Positions 1 to 9,904 are shown, numbered from the stretch's first letter. The stretch: DNA of 64,000 bases from Oceanisphaera avium (GCF_002157875.1 NZ_CP021376.1:806001-870000), one strand, 5' to 3'. Translations and numbers: made by a program. Notes: generated from the letters alone by a model not told the origin.

Positions 1-270
1 TTTATAGGTTCCTTGGCGCACATTGGCCAGCTCTGGATGAAAGCGCAACCAGAGTTTTTTAACATAGAGTGGGACGGATTGTTCACTTAAACGATTAATT
101 AACACACTGCTTGTTTCACCGCGCGCCACCACAAATAATGGGGAGTCGGTATCGGCAATAGGCGCATTCTCTAATTGCTGCCATTCTTGATAGCTATATA
201 TCGCCAGGCCACCGATGACCAGCACCGCCAATAGAAACAGTCGCCCTAACCACTTAATTAGTCTTTTCAT
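1..270 (-). CDS. mltG: Endolytic murein transglycosylase MltG, N-terminal part only
   Basis: This is the first 90 codons of a gene that leaves the window at its left edge. The translation begins MKRLIKWLGRL, followed by a hydrophobic membrane anchor at about residues 8-25, then a periplasmic start (VVARGETSSVLINRLSEQ) resembling the LysM-like region of YceG/MltG. MltG cleaves nascent peptidoglycan strands in the periplasm and acts as a terminase of glycan synthesis. It follows pabC and overlaps its end by 17 bp, the classic fab-pabC-yceG order, so the identification rests on both sequence and context. The catalytic domain lies outside the window. Confidence 0.85.
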   Translation of the reverse strand, partial: MKRLIKWLGRLFLLAVLVIGGLAIYSYQEWQQLENAPIADTDSPLFVVARGETSSVLINRLSEQSVPLYVKKLWLRFHPELANVRQGTYK

Positions 271-1102
271 AAGCCTGTTGCAATTCCTTAGTTATCTGAG
301 AATTTTGGTTGTTAAAATCCACTCGGTTAACGGGCAGTAAGGGATTATTGAGAACTGCGGTATCTGTGTTTGGTGGCCCAATAATGGCCTTTATCGCTAC
401 TATGCCAAGCAGAGCATTGCTTAGCCAGACTTCATCGGCGCCAAATACCTCACTTAAGGGCGCTTGAGTGAAGGTCAGTCTTGCTCCTAAATAATCCTGG
501 CTCCACGCGCGCATCGTTCCCCATACCCCAAGCTCACTCAACACAGGTGTAAAGATGTGCTCGCCTGTTCGCCAAAATACATTGGCGGTCACCGCTTCTT
601 GTACTCGCCCTTGACTATCACACACTAAGGCTTCGGACCAACCGTGGCGCTCAAGTTCGGTTTTTAATAACACTTGCTCTAAACGATTAATGGTTTTTAA
701 GCCTGCTAATAATGGCGAGCAGCCAAGACGGCCTTGGCACACGCCGATCTCAATACCTTGCTGGCGCCACTGATAATAATGCGCCGGAAAAGAAGACACC
801 GTGATCACCACTTGGGTGCGCTCACAGCCTTGAATGCTATAGCCGCGCCCGCCCCTACCCCGCACCAAGGTAATGCGCACCACTTGATCCGCTGTCGCAT
901 CAAGGTGAGCCAGCAGTTGGGACTTAACCTCTTGCCAATTAGGCATCGGCATGTGCAACCGTTCACAGGCATGGCTTAGGCGAGCCCGATGGTAAGGCCA
1001 ATGACGAATGCGCCCATAAGGAGCATGTAGCGTAGTAAAATGGCCATCGCCTAATTGCCAGCCACGACTTAACGCACAGGTGTCAGTGGGGATTGCCTGC
1101 AT
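254..1102 (-). CDS. pabC: Aminodeoxychorismate lyase PabC
   Basis: PLP-dependent fold-type IV enzyme that releases pyruvate from 4-amino-4-deoxychorismate to give p-aminobenzoate for folate synthesis; 282 residues, normal length. The chosen ATG (MQAIPTDTCALSRG) has a GAGGG ribosome site about 5 nt upstream. The longer open frame continues through the hairpin downstream of fabF and is not a credible start. Family-typical stretches are the N-terminal RGWQLGDGHFTT, the central LAGLKTINRLEQVLLKTEL containing the PLP lysine, and EAVTANVFW. It lies between fabF and mltG as in E. coli. Its partner subunit pabB is elsewhere in this window (24347-25753). Confidence 0.93.
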   Translation of the reverse strand: MQAIPTDTCALSRGWQLGDGHFTTLHAPYGRIRHWPYHRARLSHACERLHMPMPNWQEVKSQLLAHLDATADQVVRITLVRGRGGRGYSIQGCERTQVVITVSSFPAHYYQWRQQGIEIGVCQGRLGCSPLLAGLKTINRLEQVLLKTELERHGWSEALVCDSQGRVQEAVTANVFWRTGEHIFTPVLSELGVWGTMRAWSQDYLGARLTFTQAPLSEVFGADEVWLSNALLGIVAIKAIIGPPNTDTAVLNNPLLPVNRVDFNNQNSQITKELQQAYEKTN

Positions 1103-1112
1103 AACGCCCTCA

Positions 1113-1143
1113 ATAAAAAAGCCCGGCACAAGGCCGGGCTTTA
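1113..1143 (-). terminator. Rho-independent terminator or attenuator between fabF and pabC
   Basis: On the minus strand a 7-bp GCCCGGC stem closes a 5-nt loop, is extended by A-T pairs, and is followed by a run of six T. It starts about 20 nt after the fabF stop, and the pabC ribosome site begins directly after the T run. It probably ends most fab transcripts while letting a fraction read into pabC-mltG. Confidence 0.8.
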
Positions 1144-1161
1144 AGCATGGCCAAAGGGCCA

Positions 1162-2403
1162 TTATATGCGTTTAAAAATCAATGAGCCATTGGTGCCACC
1201 AAAGCCAAACGAGTTGGATAAGGCGTAGTCAAATTGGCCTTCTTTCGCGGTATGCGCCACTAAGTCTAAATCGCACTCTTCATCTGGATTATCCAAATTA
1301 ATGGTGGGCGGTGCAATTTGGTCGCGCAATGCCAGTACGCTAAAGATAGCTTCAATCGCTCCGGCCGCACCTAACAGATGACCGGTCATCGATTTAGTAG
1401 AGCTTATCATCAAGTGTTTAGCATGCTCGCCAAACACTTGCTTCATGCCGCGCAGCTCTGCCACATCCCCTAAGGGGGTAGAAGTACCATGAGCATTCAC
1501 ATAGCCAATAACATTTGGCGCAATGCCAGCATCCTTTATAGCATTGCTCATGGCTTTGGCACCACCGCAACCCTCTGCAGGAGGCGCTGTCATATGATAA
1601 GCATCACCACTCATGCCAAAACCCACTAACTCAGCATACATCTTGGCGCCGCGCGCTTTAGCATGTTCGTATTCTTCAAGTACCATCACACCGGCACCAT
1701 CGCCTAGTACAAAGCCATCACGGTCTGTATCCCAAGGGCGGCTGGCTTTTTGCGGCTCATCATTGCGCGTTGATAGCGCGCGCGCTGCAGAAAAGCCACC
1801 CATGCCCATAGGAGTAGAGGCTTTTTCTGTGCCACCGGCCACCATAGCATCGGCGTCACCATAGGCAATCATGCGTGCTGCCAAACCAATGCTATGGGTA
1901 CCTGTAGTACACGCAGTAGTGACCGCAATATTAGGGCCCTGTAAGCCTTTCATGATTGATAAATGCCCCGACACCATATTAATAATGGTGGAAGGTACAA
2001 AAAACGGGCTTAATTTACGAGGGCCACTGGCCAGCAAATTAGTGTGATTTTGTTCAATTAAACCAAGGCCACCAATGCCGGAGCCTACGGATACACCAAC
2101 GCGATCGGCATTGGCGTCTGTAATTTCAAGTCCGGAGTCGGCAAGTGCCTGTAAACCGGCTGCCACGCCATATTGGATGAACAAGTCCATCTTGCGGGCT
2201 TCTTTCTTTGCGATACCATGATCTTCGGGATCGAAGTCCTTGACCAGGCCTGCGAATTTGGTGTTGTAATCGGTTGTATCAAAGTGTTCGATATTGCTAA
2301 TGCCACTTTTGCCTGCCAACAAGGCCTGCCAGCTGGCATCAACCGTGTTACCGACAGGAGATAGCATACCGAGGCCAGTCACCACGACTCTGCGTTTGGA
2401 CAC
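1162..2403 (-). CDS. fabF: 3-oxoacyl-[ACP] synthase II (KASII, FabF)
   Basis: Condensing enzyme that elongates acyl-ACP with malonyl-ACP and, in E. coli, controls temperature-dependent cis-vaccenate formation; 413 residues, full length. The thiolase-fold catalytic triad is visible: the nucleophilic cysteine in [12 protein letters not shown], the first histidine in [11 protein letters not shown] and the second in [14 protein letters not shown], plus the glycine-rich end [13 protein letters not shown]. It follows acpP after about 70 bp, the standard order, and a strong hairpin lies just downstream. Cytosolic, type II fatty-acid synthase. Confidence 0.97.
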   Translation of the reverse strand: MSKRRVVVTGLGMLSPVGNTVDASWQALLAGKSGISNIEHFDTTDYNTKFAGLVKDFDPEDHGIAKKEARKMDLFIQYGVAAGLQALADSGLEITDANADRVGVSVGSGIGGLGLIEQNHTNLLASGPRKLSPFFVPSTIINMVSGHLSIMKGLQGPNIAVTTACTTGTHSIGLAARMIAYGDADAMVAGGTEKASTPMGMGGFSAARALSTRNDEPQKASRPWDTDRDGFVLGDGAGVMVLEEYEHAKARGAKMYAELVGFGMSGDAYHMTAPPAEGCGGAKAMSNAIKDAGIAPNVIGYVNAHGTSTPLGDVAELRGMKQVFGEHAKHLMISSTKSMTGHLLGAAGAIEAIFSVLALRDQIAPPTINLDNPDEECDLDLVAHTAKEGQFDYALSNSFGFGGTNGSLIFKRI

Positions 2404-2475
2404 AGGAGCGTCTCCGAATGGGGATTAAAACGGGGCAGCGCCGAAGTAACACAGGGTCACTTCGGCGCAAATTTA

Positions 2476-2712
2476 TTACTCTTGATTCGCGTTGATGTAA
2501 TCAACTGCCGCTTTAACGGTAGTGATTTTTTCAGCTTCTTCATCAGGAATTTCAGTGTCGAATTCTTCTTCCAATGCCATTACTAACTCTACGGTGTCCA
2601 AAGAGTCGGCACCTAAGTCGTCAACAAAAGAAGCTTCAGACTTAACTTCTTCTTCTTTAACACCCAGTTGTTCAATGATGATTTTTTTTACGCGTTCTTC
2701 GATGTTGCTCAT
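2476..2712 (-). CDS. acpP: Acyl carrier protein
   Basis: 78-residue acidic carrier protein. The phosphopantetheine attachment serine sits in the canonical [18 protein letters not shown] motif. The ATG giving [12 protein letters not shown] matches the E. coli start; a TTG two codons upstream also opens the frame but is less likely. A plausible sigma70 promoter lies about 50-75 bp upstream, so acpP can be transcribed separately from fabG, as expected for a very abundant protein. It is flanked by fabG and fabF. Confidence 0.98.
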   Translation of the reverse strand: MSNIEERVKKIIIEQLGVKEEEVKSEASFVDDLGADSLDTVELVMALEEEFDTEIPDEEAEKITTVKAAVDYINANQE

Positions 2713-2758
2713 GACCAATATTATCCTTTAGAAATACGCAAGTGCGTGTCGTTGCGCT

Positions 2759-2786
2759 AGTGTATTAAATTAACCGTCGTTTGCAA
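2759..2786 (-). promoter_or_regulatory. Probable acpP promoter
   Basis: Minus-strand -35 TTGCAA (2786-2781) and -10 TACACT (2764-2759) are separated by 16 bp. The predicted start near 2752 would give a leader of about 40 nt before the acpP ATG. Inferred by eye from consensus only. Confidence 0.5.
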
Positions 2787-2870
2787 GACTATTTAGGGCT
2801 GGTCTAACCAGAATTCATGCCTAAAATGCTGCATTTTCCACCAAACAGCCGCCAACTGCGGAGATTTCCA

Positions 2871-3605
2871 TCACACCATGTACATGCCGCCATTTACGTG
2901 CAGCGTTTCACCCGTGATATAAGCAGCTTCTTCTGAGGCTAAAAAAGCCACAGCCGAAGCAATTTCCTTGGCTGCTCCTAAGCGACCTGCAGGAACTTGA
3001 GATAAGATCCCCGCCTTTTGATCATCACTTAGTGCCTGTGTCATGTCAGTTTCAATAAAGCCTGGCGAGACGACGTTGACGGTAATGCCACGTGAGGCAA
3101 CTTCTCTCGCTAATGACTTACTAAAACCAATTAAGCCGGCCTTAGCGGCAGCATAGTTAGCTTGGCCGCCATTGCCCATAGTGCCCACCACTGAGCCAAT
3201 AGAGATAATGCGGCCAAAGCGTTTTTTCATCATGGCGCGCAATACCGCTTTAGACAACCGAAATACCGAGGTTAAGTTAGTGTCTATGATATCTTGCCAC
3301 TCGTCATCTTTCATCCGCATGAGCAGATTATCACGCGTAATGCCGGCGTTATTGACTAAGATATCTATTTCGCCAAATTGTGATTTAACATCACTTAAAA
3401 ACTGCTCTAAAGAAGCGGCATCGGTGACATTTAACACTAAACCACTTCCTTGCTCCCCTAAATACTCACTGATCGCTTGGGCGCCCTGCTCGCTGGTAGC
3501 AGTACCAACCACAAAGGCACCGCGCGCCGCAAAGAGCTCTGCTGTAGCGCGACCAATGCCACGACTGGCACCAGTCACCAATACCAGCTTTTTACTAACG
3601 CTCAT
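2871..3605 (-). CDS. fabG: 3-oxoacyl-[ACP] reductase FabG
   Basis: NADPH-dependent short-chain dehydrogenase that reduces beta-ketoacyl-ACP; 244 residues, normal length. Visible are the cofactor motif TGASRGIG near the N terminus, NNAGITRDNLLMRM, the catalytic SIGSVVG...YAAAK (Ser-Tyr-Lys) set, and the C-terminal GETLHVNGGMYM. The ATG giving MSVSKKLVLVTG has an AAGGAG site 6-7 nt upstream; the longer frame (MRRRFFII...) is rejected because it precedes that site. It lies between fabD and acpP in the fab operon. Confidence 0.97.
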   Translation of the reverse strand: MSVSKKLVLVTGASRGIGRATAELFAARGAFVVGTATSEQGAQAISEYLGEQGSGLVLNVTDAASLEQFLSDVKSQFGEIDILVNNAGITRDNLLMRMKDDEWQDIIDTNLTSVFRLSKAVLRAMMKKRFGRIISIGSVVGTMGNGGQANYAAAKAGLIGFSKSLAREVASRGITVNVVSPGFIETDMTQALSDDQKAGILSQVPAGRLGAAKEIASAVAFLASEEAAYITGETLHVNGGMYMV

Positions 3606-3725
3606 AATTACTCCTTTAATAATGAAAAATCGGCGGCGCATTCACAAAACAAATGGCACATAGTCATGAAATGGCATGTGGCATGGCTCAATTGACGCCA
3701 CCGACTTTACTCATTTTATCGATTA

Positions 3726-4664
3726 TTACGCACCCGCGACGTCAGCTAAGGCCCGCTCCAGACTGGCATTATCATTCACTGCGAGTCCTTCTACCCGTTT
3801 ATCAATGCGCTTGGCTAAGCCTGATAATACTTTGCCTGGACCAAATTCAAGCGATAAGGTCACTCCTAACCCTACCATGGCCTCTACCGTCTCAGTCCAA
3901 CGTACTGGGCTATAAAGTTGGCGTACTAAGGCGTCTTTAATGGCAGCACTGGTATTTTCTTGAGCGACGTCCACGTTATTAATCACGCTCACCACTGGCT
4001 CATTAAAGACCATATCGGTTAAGGTATGTTCCAGTTTTTCTGCAGCACTGCGCATTAATGCACAATGGGAGGGTACGCTCACCGGTAACGGGAGCGCGCG
4101 CTTAGCCCCACTTTCTTTCATTAAAATATTAGCGCGCTCGACCGCGGCTTTATTACCCGCAATCACCACTTGGCCAGGAGAGTTAAAATTAACCGGCGAC
4201 ACCACCTCGCCTTGTTCGGCTAGCGCACAGTTCGCAATAATGGTGTCATTATCTAAGCCAATAATGGCAGACATGGCGCCACTGCCTTCTGGTACGGCTT
4301 CTTGCATGAGCTGGCCGCGCAATTCGACTAACTTAACGGCATCTGCCAGTGATAACACCTCAGCACAGACGAGGGCGGAATACTCACCCAAACTATGACC
4401 GGCCATCACATCGGGCATAGCCCCGCCTTGCTCGCGCCATAAACGCCAAATTGCTACCGAAGCGGTTAATAATGCCGGCTGGGTTCGCCACGTCTGATTC
4501 AATGCCTCAGCCGGACCCATTAATACCAGCTCACTCAGGTCATAGCCTAAAGACGCAGATGCTTCAGCAAAGGTGTGCTTAATAATGTCATGCTCAGCAA
4601 ACAGCTCACTGAGCATACCCACGGTTTGGGAGCCTTGGCCGGGAAAGGTAATGGCAAATGTCAT
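3726..4664 (-). CDS. fabD: Malonyl-CoA:ACP transacylase FabD
   Basis: Loads malonate from CoA onto ACP for fatty-acid elongation; 312 residues. Family motifs are the N-terminal FPGQGSQTVGM oxyanion loop, the nucleophile elbow GHSLGEYSALV containing the catalytic serine, and the histidine in VPSHCALM. The start has an AAGGATC site 7 nt upstream. It lies between fabH and fabG, in standard order. About 120 bp separate it from fabG, with no obvious terminator. Confidence 0.96.
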   Translation of the reverse strand: MTFAITFPGQGSQTVGMLSELFAEHDIIKHTFAEASASLGYDLSELVLMGPAEALNQTWRTQPALLTASVAIWRLWREQGGAMPDVMAGHSLGEYSALVCAEVLSLADAVKLVELRGQLMQEAVPEGSGAMSAIIGLDNDTIIANCALAEQGEVVSPVNFNSPGQVVIAGNKAAVERANILMKESGAKRALPLPVSVPSHCALMRSAAEKLEHTLTDMVFNEPVVSVINNVDVAQENTSAAIKDALVRQLYSPVRWTETVEAMVGLGVTLSLEFGPGKVLSGLAKRIDKRVEGLAVNDNASLERALADVAGA

Positions 4665-4742
4665 TGTAGATCCTTATCTATGTAGTAAGCGCATCTATTG
4701 CACCCAAGCGCTTGCCTCGCTGATGAGCGAATGCTGCTTAAC

Positions 4743-5702
4743 TTAAAATCGAATGAGCGCTGAGCCCCAAGCAAATCCACCGCCAAAGGCTTCAAGCAAC
4801 ACTAAATGGCCGCGCTGAATACGTCCATCGCGTACCCCTTCATCGAAGGCGATCGGTACGCTGGCAGCAGAGGTATTGCCGTGGCGATCTAAGGTTAGGA
4901 TAACTTTATCAATTGACATACCCAACTTGCGGGCAGTGGCGTTAATAATACGATAATTAGCTTGGTGAGGCACTAGCCAGTCTAGCTCTGACTTATCAAT
5001 ATTATTGGCTTCTAAGGTCTGGGTCACAATTTCGCTTAACCGTGAGACCGCCACCTTGAAAACATCGTTGCCTTTCATGCTCATATAGGCATTCATATCA
5101 TCGCCGCTGATACCGCGCTGGCGATGAGGCAGTTTTAGCATGTCGCTATAGCGGCCATCGGCATGTAAATGGGTGGATAAGATACCGGGCTCTTCTGAGG
5201 CGCCAATCACTACCGCACCGGCACCATCGCCAAATAAGATAATGGTGCCACGATCTTGTGGGTCACACATTCTAGATAGCGCATCCGCGCCGATTACTAA
5301 GATATGGCGCGCGGCACCACTTTTAATAAATTGATCCGCCACACTTAAGGCATAACTAAACCCGGCGCAGGCAGCAGCAATATCAAAAGCTGCAATGCCT
5401 TGTACGTCTAGTAAGGCTTGAACTTCACAGGCGGCAGCAGGAAAGGCATTTTCACCACTGGTGGTGGCAAGAATAATCATATCTAAGTCGCTAGCCGCTA
5501 ATCCGGCGGCCTCAAGGGCGCGCAACGATGCCTGATAAGACATAGTAGTGATAGATTCATCTGCACCGGCAATACGGCGTTCGCGGATGCCCGTACGCTC
5601 CACTATCCAAGTATCATTTGTCTCTACCATTTTTTCTAAGTCGGCGTTAGTACGTATCGCCGCAGGCAGGTAGCTGCCGGTTCCCAAAATTTTACTGTTC
5701 AT
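4743..5702 (-). CDS. fabH: 3-oxoacyl-[ACP] synthase III (FabH)
   Basis: Initiates fatty-acid synthesis by condensing acetyl-CoA with malonyl-ACP; 319 residues, typical length. The Cys-His-Asn triad is visible: [11 protein letters not shown] (cysteine), [11 protein letters not shown] (histidine) and [11 protein letters not shown] (asparagine). It starts 5 bp after the plsX stop, so the two are probably translationally coupled. Cytosolic. Confidence 0.96.
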   Translation of the reverse strand: MNSKILGTGSYLPAAIRTNADLEKMVETNDTWIVERTGIRERRIAGADESITTMSYQASLRALEAAGLAASDLDMIILATTSGENAFPAAACEVQALLDVQGIAAFDIAAACAGFSYALSVADQFIKSGAARHILVIGADALSRMCDPQDRGTIILFGDGAGAVVIGASEEPGILSTHLHADGRYSDMLKLPHRQRGISGDDMNAYMSMKGNDVFKVAVSRLSEIVTQTLEANNIDKSELDWLVPHQANYRIINATARKLGMSIDKVILTLDRHGNTSAASVPIAFDEGVRDGRIQRGHLVLLEAFGGGFAWGSALIRF

Positions 5703-5707
5703 AGGCG

Positions 5708-6718
5708 TTATCTTGCGTGACTGTCCTGTGGGGCAGTGTCGAAACGATGCGCGATATTCGCTGGCAAATCTTGTTTAATTTCAGAAATAGCCTGCAAAAT
5801 CGCATTAAAGAAGGCAGGTGAGCCCGCACTGCCATGGCTTTTCACCACACTGGCGCGCAATCCTATCAGACTCGCACCGTTATACTGGTCGGGGTTCAGA
5901 TGAGAGAGTCGTTTTTTTAACCAAAAAGACAATATCTTACTTAATAAGCCGCGCTTTAGGGGCTGACCAATTAACAGCCGTGCAATACCTTCACTGGTTT
6001 TAAGCGCCACGTTACCAACAAAACCATCGCAAACAATCACGTCTGCTTGGTTAATGAACAACGACGTCCCTTCAATGTAGCCCGAATAATTAAGTCCGGA
6101 TATCGCACTTAAGCGTTTACTGGCTTCGCGTACAGTTTCATTACCTTTAGTCGCTTCCATACCGACATTGAGTAAGGCAATGCGCGGCTGGCTCAATCCT
6201 AAAATGCGCTGCGCGGCTTGCTCGCCCATTAAAGCAAATTGCACTAATTGCTGGGCGCTGCAACTAATATTGGCGCCCACATCAAGCAATAAGGCATGCC
6301 CTGCTCCTTCTTGAGGCAGGCGCGTAATTAAGGCGGGGCGATCAACACCGGGCACAGTACTGAGTACCTTTACTGCCATAGCCATTAAGGCGCCTGTGTT
6401 ACCGGCACTCACGCACGCTTGTGCGCGCCCAGATGCTAAAGCATCTAGCGCGTGGCGCATAGAAGAGTCGGTTAGATGGCGCAGGGCAAATGCGGCTTTA
6501 TGATCATTGCCCACCTGTTGGCTGCAAAAGCAGGTTTTTACTCTGGGATGTTGGTCTAACTTAAGACGTGATAGCCAGGGAGAAAGCTGGGCTTCCACAC
6601 CAAACATCAACAGATTTAGATCAGGCAGAAGCGACAGTGCCTGCGCGGCGGCAGGCACTGTAATTGAGGGGCCAAAATCTCCCCCCATCATATCTAACGC
6701 AACCGTGAGCTGCGACAA
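5708..6718 (-). CDS. plsX: Phosphate acyltransferase PlsX
   Basis: Converts acyl-ACP to acyl-phosphate, the first step feeding PlsY in phospholipid synthesis; peripheral membrane enzyme, 336 residues. The N-terminal [12 protein letters not shown] and the internal [26 protein letters not shown] and [15 protein letters not shown] are family hallmarks. The first codon is TTG, giving SQLTVALD, which aligns with the E. coli N terminus, and no ATG fits. The gap to rpmF is only 8 bp and contains no clear ribosome site, which suggests re-initiation by ribosomes finishing rpmF. Confidence 0.93.
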   Translation of the reverse strand: MSQLTVALDMMGGDFGPSITVPAAAQALSLLPDLNLLMFGVEAQLSPWLSRLKLDQHPRVKTCFCSQQVGNDHKAAFALRHLTDSSMRHALDALASGRAQACVSAGNTGALMAMAVKVLSTVPGVDRPALITRLPQEGAGHALLLDVGANISCSAQQLVQFALMGEQAAQRILGLSQPRIALLNVGMEATKGNETVREASKRLSAISGLNYSGYIEGTSLFINQADVIVCDGFVGNVALKTSEGIARLLIGQPLKRGLLSKILSFWLKKRLSHLNPDQYNGASLIGLRASVVKSHGSAGSPAFFNAILQAISEIKQDLPANIAHRFDTAPQDSHAR

Positions 6719-6726
6719 GGTTATTA

Positions 6727-6897
6727 TTACTTATTAATAACCTTAACACCGCGGTAAAAACCATCCGCAGTGATGTGATGACGACGGTGCAATTCACCTG
6801 AAGTTTTGTCTTCAGACAATGCAGCAGTAGTCAAAGAGTCGTGTGAACGACGGCTTCCGCGCACAGCACGTGATACTTTATTCTTTTGTACGGCCAT
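6727..6897 (-). CDS. rpmF: 50S ribosomal protein L32
   Basis: 56-residue basic protein beginning [20 protein letters not shown] and ending in GVKVINK, a clear L32. Three tandem TAA stops follow. Its position between yceD and plsX is the conserved gammaproteobacterial arrangement that couples ribosome and membrane-lipid gene expression. This L32 has no zinc-binding CxxC pair, as in many proteobacterial forms. An AGGAGTGAGG-type site precedes the ATG. Confidence 0.96.
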   Translation of the reverse strand: MAVQKNKVSRAVRGSRRSHDSLTTAALSEDKTSGELHRRHHITADGFYRGVKVINK

Positions 6898-6918
6898 TTG
6901 ACCTCACTCCTAAATCAG

Positions 6919-7440
6919 TTACTTACGTTTTAAGCCTTCCAGCGCTGCGAAAGGATTAGGACGATCTTCTGCGGTGGGAATTGTACCAAAGCTTTGATCA
7001 AACTTACCCAATGAACACTGCTCATTTTCATGAGCCGGTATTAAGGGCAAGCTGAGGATAAGTTCATCCTCAATTAATTCAACCAAGTCTATTTCGCCAA
7101 CATCATCCACTTCAACCGTATCGTAATCTTCCGGCATGTCTGGCACTTCTGCGTTTTTACGCAGCGGTGTGTATGTAAATTCGGATTCTATAGTAGTATC
7201 AAACGGCTCGTTACATCTTTGACACTGGAGCGACACTGTCATGCAGGTTTTACCTTGCATAACGAGCAGCCCTTGGGCGTCGGCGCCAAAGTTTAGAGAT
7301 ACGTTGATATCACCACGGATACCTTGGGTTGACTCCGCTACTCTGGGCATAAGCGACGCGCTAAAAACGCCATCATAATGCAGACGATTTAGTGCGCAGC
7401 GAGCGGGATCTACCTTTTTGGGCAACTTTACCTTTTCCAT
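6919..7440 (-). CDS. yceD: YceD family protein (DUF177)
   Basis: 173-residue protein of the YceD/DUF177 family encoded ahead of rpmF; plant and bacterial relatives are linked to 23S rRNA accumulation. The sequence shows the family start MEKVKLPKKVDPARCALNRL, a single CQRCNEPF cysteine pair and an acidic middle (MPEDYDTVEVDDVGEIDLVELIEDEL). No Shine-Dalgarno is visible, and the best promoter would place the transcript start only about 5 nt before the ATG. It is the first gene of the rpmF-fab operon. Confidence 0.9.
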   Translation of the reverse strand: MEKVKLPKKVDPARCALNRLHYDGVFSASLMPRVAESTQGIRGDINVSLNFGADAQGLLVMQGKTCMTVSLQCQRCNEPFDTTIESEFTYTPLRKNAEVPDMPEDYDTVEVDDVGEIDLVELIEDELILSLPLIPAHENEQCSLGKFDQSFGTIPTAEDRPNPFAALEGLKRK

Positions 7441-7451
7441 AAGGCGCGCAT

Positions 7452-7478
7452 GTTATAGAGCCAAGGCGCTGGAGTCAA
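7452..7478 (-). promoter_or_regulatory. Probable yceD-rpmF-fab operon promoter
   Basis: Minus-strand -35 TTGACT (7478-7473) and -10 TATAAC (7457-7452), spacer 15 bp; an alternative -10 TAACAT gives 17 bp. Transcription would begin around 7445, almost at the yceD start codon, implying a leaderless or nearly leaderless message from this promoter. Confidence 0.5.
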
Positions 7479-7633
7479 AGGGAAAATCATTTCTGCGCGT
7501 AAATTTTACTGCGCACTCCTTTTCAACTAAACGAGTCAGTTAAGGCTTATCATGATGTTTAAACAGCAAGGGTCGCAAATCGTGGCTGGGCTTAATACAC
7601 TGTAGTGCTATGTTGTTTTAGTTTGGGTTTATT

Positions 7634-8224
7634 ATGTCCGCAATCACACCCTCGCTGGTACTGGCGTCGTCTTCAGCCTATCGTCAGCTTTTATTAAACA
7701 AATTAGGACTGAGTTTTCACAGTCAAAGCCCCGATATTGACGAGCGACCGCAGCCATTAGAGTCTGGGCCTGCACTGGTACAGCGCCTAGCGGAGCAAAA
7801 AGCCTACGCACTGCGTGCGCAATTTCCTCATAGTCTGATTATTGGCGCCGATCAGGTATGTGTTAATAATGGCCACATTGTGGGTAAACCTGGCACGCTG
7901 GAAAAAGCGAAAGCCCAATTACTGGCCGCCAGTGGCCAGCACCTCACTTTTTACACCGGTTTGGCGGTGTATGATGTCACCAACAATAACATGCGCTCTA
8001 TGATTGAGCCCTTTAGCGTGGTATTTCGCACCTTGTGTAGCGCGACCATTGACCGCTATCTGGCTATCGAACCCGCTTTGGACTGCGCTGGGGCCTTTAA
8101 ATGTGAAGGCTTAGGCATTAGCTTATTTGAGCGTATGGAGGGGCGCGATCCTAATGCGTTGATCGGCCTACCGCTGATTGCCTTGGTGGACTTACTGAGT
8201 GAGTTTGGTGTGCAAGTGCCCTAA
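7634..8224 (+). CDS. yceF: Maf-family nucleotide pyrophosphatase (YceF, 7-methyl-GTP type)
   Basis: Hydrolyses non-canonical nucleoside triphosphates; the YceF subgroup prefers 7-methyl-GTP. 196 residues, typical. Motifs are the N-terminal LVLASSSAYRQLLLNKLGLSF, the SPDIDERP loop, and IIGADQVCVNNGHIVGKPGT carrying the catalytic aspartate. It is divergent from yceD, the same neighbourhood as in E. coli. It starts at an ATG after a 190-bp gap shared with the yceD promoter. Subgroup assignment rests partly on context. Confidence 0.9.
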   Translation: MSAITPSLVLASSSAYRQLLLNKLGLSFHSQSPDIDERPQPLESGPALVQRLAEQKAYALRAQFPHSLIIGADQVCVNNGHIVGKPGTLEKAKAQLLAASGQHLTFYTGLAVYDVTNNNMRSMIEPFSVVFRTLCSATIDRYLAIEPALDCAGAFKCEGLGISLFERMEGRDPNALIGLPLIALVDLLSEFGVQVP

Positions 8225-8244
8225 TTTATAGTGAGGCGCGAATC

Positions 8245-8302
8245 GTGAGGCAGGAGGCGAATGCATCGCACTGTCAGACGCTGGGGCGCCTCCTCACTCT
8301 TT
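8245..8302. terminator. Hairpin between convergent yceF and HAD phosphatase genes
   Basis: AGGAGGCG and CGCCTCCT arms, extended by GTGAG/CTCAC-type flanks with a 4-nt bulge, enclose about 27 nt and are followed by a short T stretch. This fits a shared convergent terminator, but the long loop lowers confidence. Confidence 0.4.
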
Positions 8303-8309
8303 AGCATAC

Positions 8310-8951
8310 TTAAACCCACTGGCGTAATTGGCGAATATCATCAATCAGTGCCACTGGTTGGTGCTGCTGTAATCGAGGCGCATCGTGCACGCCATAGGTC
8401 ACCCCAATACGCGGCATAGCGATGGCTTGGGCCATGGCCAAGTCGTAACTGGAGTCGCCCACCATCACCGCCTCTGACGCGCTAACATTAAGCTCGTCTA
8501 AGATCTGTTGCAGCATTAACGGATCGGGCTTAGACACCGCTTGATCGGCACCGCGCAGTGCATGAAAATACTCAGTGAGCTGCGTTTCCATTAGCACCTG
8601 ATCAAGGCCGGCTCTTTGTTTACCGGTAGCCACTGCGAGTTGATAACCGCGCTGATGTAAGTCTTTGATAAGCTCAGTGGCACCGCTAAATAAAGGAGCG
8701 GGCGTGTTATCAAGCTCCATATAATAGCGACGATACACCTGAAGCAGCTGCTCATTTTGCGAAGCCGTCAGCGCGCCAAACAATAAAGGAAGGGCCTTAT
8801 ATAGGCTAAGACCAATAATATTTCGCACCGCACTCGCCTCAGGAATAGGCAAGGCACACGCCTGAGCGCTAGCTTGCATGCTCGAGACAATGCGGTCCAC
8901 CGAGTCCATTAAGGTGCCGTCCCAATCAAAAATAACTAATCGATAATTCAT
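8310..8951 (-). CDS. HAD-superfamily (subfamily IA) phosphatase
   Basis: 213-residue HAD hydrolase resembling phosphoglycolate and pyrophosphatase-type phosphatases. Motif I is [15 protein letters not shown] with the nucleophilic aspartate, motif II lies in LAVATGKQR, and motifs III/IV are [12 protein letters not shown] and [13 protein letters not shown]. An alpha-helical cap occupies about residues 15-80. The start codon overlaps the rluC stop (ATGA), so the two are translationally coupled. The substrate cannot be read from the sequence. Confidence 0.88.
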   Translation of the reverse strand: MNYRLVIFDWDGTLMDSVDRIVSSMQASAQACALPIPEASAVRNIIGLSLYKALPLLFGALTASQNEQLLQVYRRYYMELDNTPAPLFSGATELIKDLHQRGYQLAVATGKQRAGLDQVLMETQLTEYFHALRGADQAVSKPDPLMLQQILDELNVSASEAVMVGDSSYDLAMAQAIAMPRIGVTYGVHDAPRLQQHQPVALIDDIRQLRQWV

Positions 8952-9904
8952 CTTTTTTTCAACTTAGTCAGCAGTGTTTCTAAACTTGGCTCTAAGGGCG
9001 CTTCTATGGTCATCTGCTCTTGAGTCACTGGGTGGAAAAAGCGCAACCGACAGGCATGTAAAAATAATCGCGTCAGACCGAGCTGGCGCATTTGGCTATC
9101 AAACTCTTGATCCCCATATTTATTATCACCGGCAATAGGATGGCCGCCGGCTAAGGTATGCACTCGAATTTGATGCGTGCGCCCAGTGATGGGGCTGCAA
9201 TCAAGTAACGTGGCTTGTTCATATTGTTGAACAATTCGAAAACGAGTATCTGAAGCTTTCCCTTCTCGGGTATCTACACTTACCACGCGATCACCTGAGG
9301 GCAGCTCTATTTTTCTTAAGGGCGCTTTTATGGCTCGTTGTTTTGCCGGCCAGTGCCCTGCTACCAGTGCAAAGTAGTGTTTTTCAACGGTCTTTTCTCG
9401 CAGCTGCTCATGCAAATTGCGCAACATACTGCGCTTTTTTGCCACGAGCAATAAGCCCGAGGTATCTCGGTCCAAGCGATGCACTAGTTCTAAAAAACGC
9501 GCCTCAGGGCGCAGCGCACGCAAGCCTTCAATTAAGCCATAACTTAAGCCACTGCCGCCATGTACTGCCATGCCGGCCGGCTTATTAATAATAAGTAGCG
9601 CTTCATCTTCATATAAAATGGCCGCCTCTAGGGGCTGTACCTCATCTAACTTATTAGCAGGCACCGGCGCGGCGCGCTCGGCTACCCGCACGGGTGGGAT
9701 ACGCACCACATCTCCGGCCTGTAGTTTATACTCCGGTTTAATCCGCTTTTTATTAACGCGAACTTCGCCTTTGCGAACAATTCGGTAAATGAGAGTTTTA
9801 GGGACCCCTTTGAGTTGGGTACGTAAAAAGTTGTCGATGCGCTGCCCTTGATATTCATCGTCTATAGTGAGCAGTTGTACGCTATGCTGTTGTTCTGGTT
9901 TCAT
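8948..9904 (-). CDS. rluC: 23S rRNA pseudouridine synthase RluC
   Basis: Converts uridines 955, 2504 and 2580 (E. coli numbering) of 23S rRNA to pseudouridine. 318 residues: an N-terminal S4 RNA-binding domain (about 15-75, [20 protein letters not shown]) and a RluA-type catalytic domain with the aspartate in [18 protein letters not shown]. The [20 protein letters not shown] block is also typical. It is divergent from rne, exactly the arrangement in E. coli, which supports RluC over RluD. Confidence 0.94.
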   Translation of the reverse strand: MKPEQQHSVQLLTIDDEYQGQRIDNFLRTQLKGVPKTLIYRIVRKGEVRVNKKRIKPEYKLQAGDVVRIPPVRVAERAAPVPANKLDEVQPLEAAILYEDEALLIINKPAGMAVHGGSGLSYGLIEGLRALRPEARFLELVHRLDRDTSGLLLVAKKRSMLRNLHEQLREKTVEKHYFALVAGHWPAKQRAIKAPLRKIELPSGDRVVSVDTREGKASDTRFRIVQQYEQATLLDCSPITGRTHQIRVHTLAGGHPIAGDNKYGDQEFDSQMRQLGLTRLFLHACRLRFFHPVTQEQMTIEAPLEPSLETLLTKLKKR

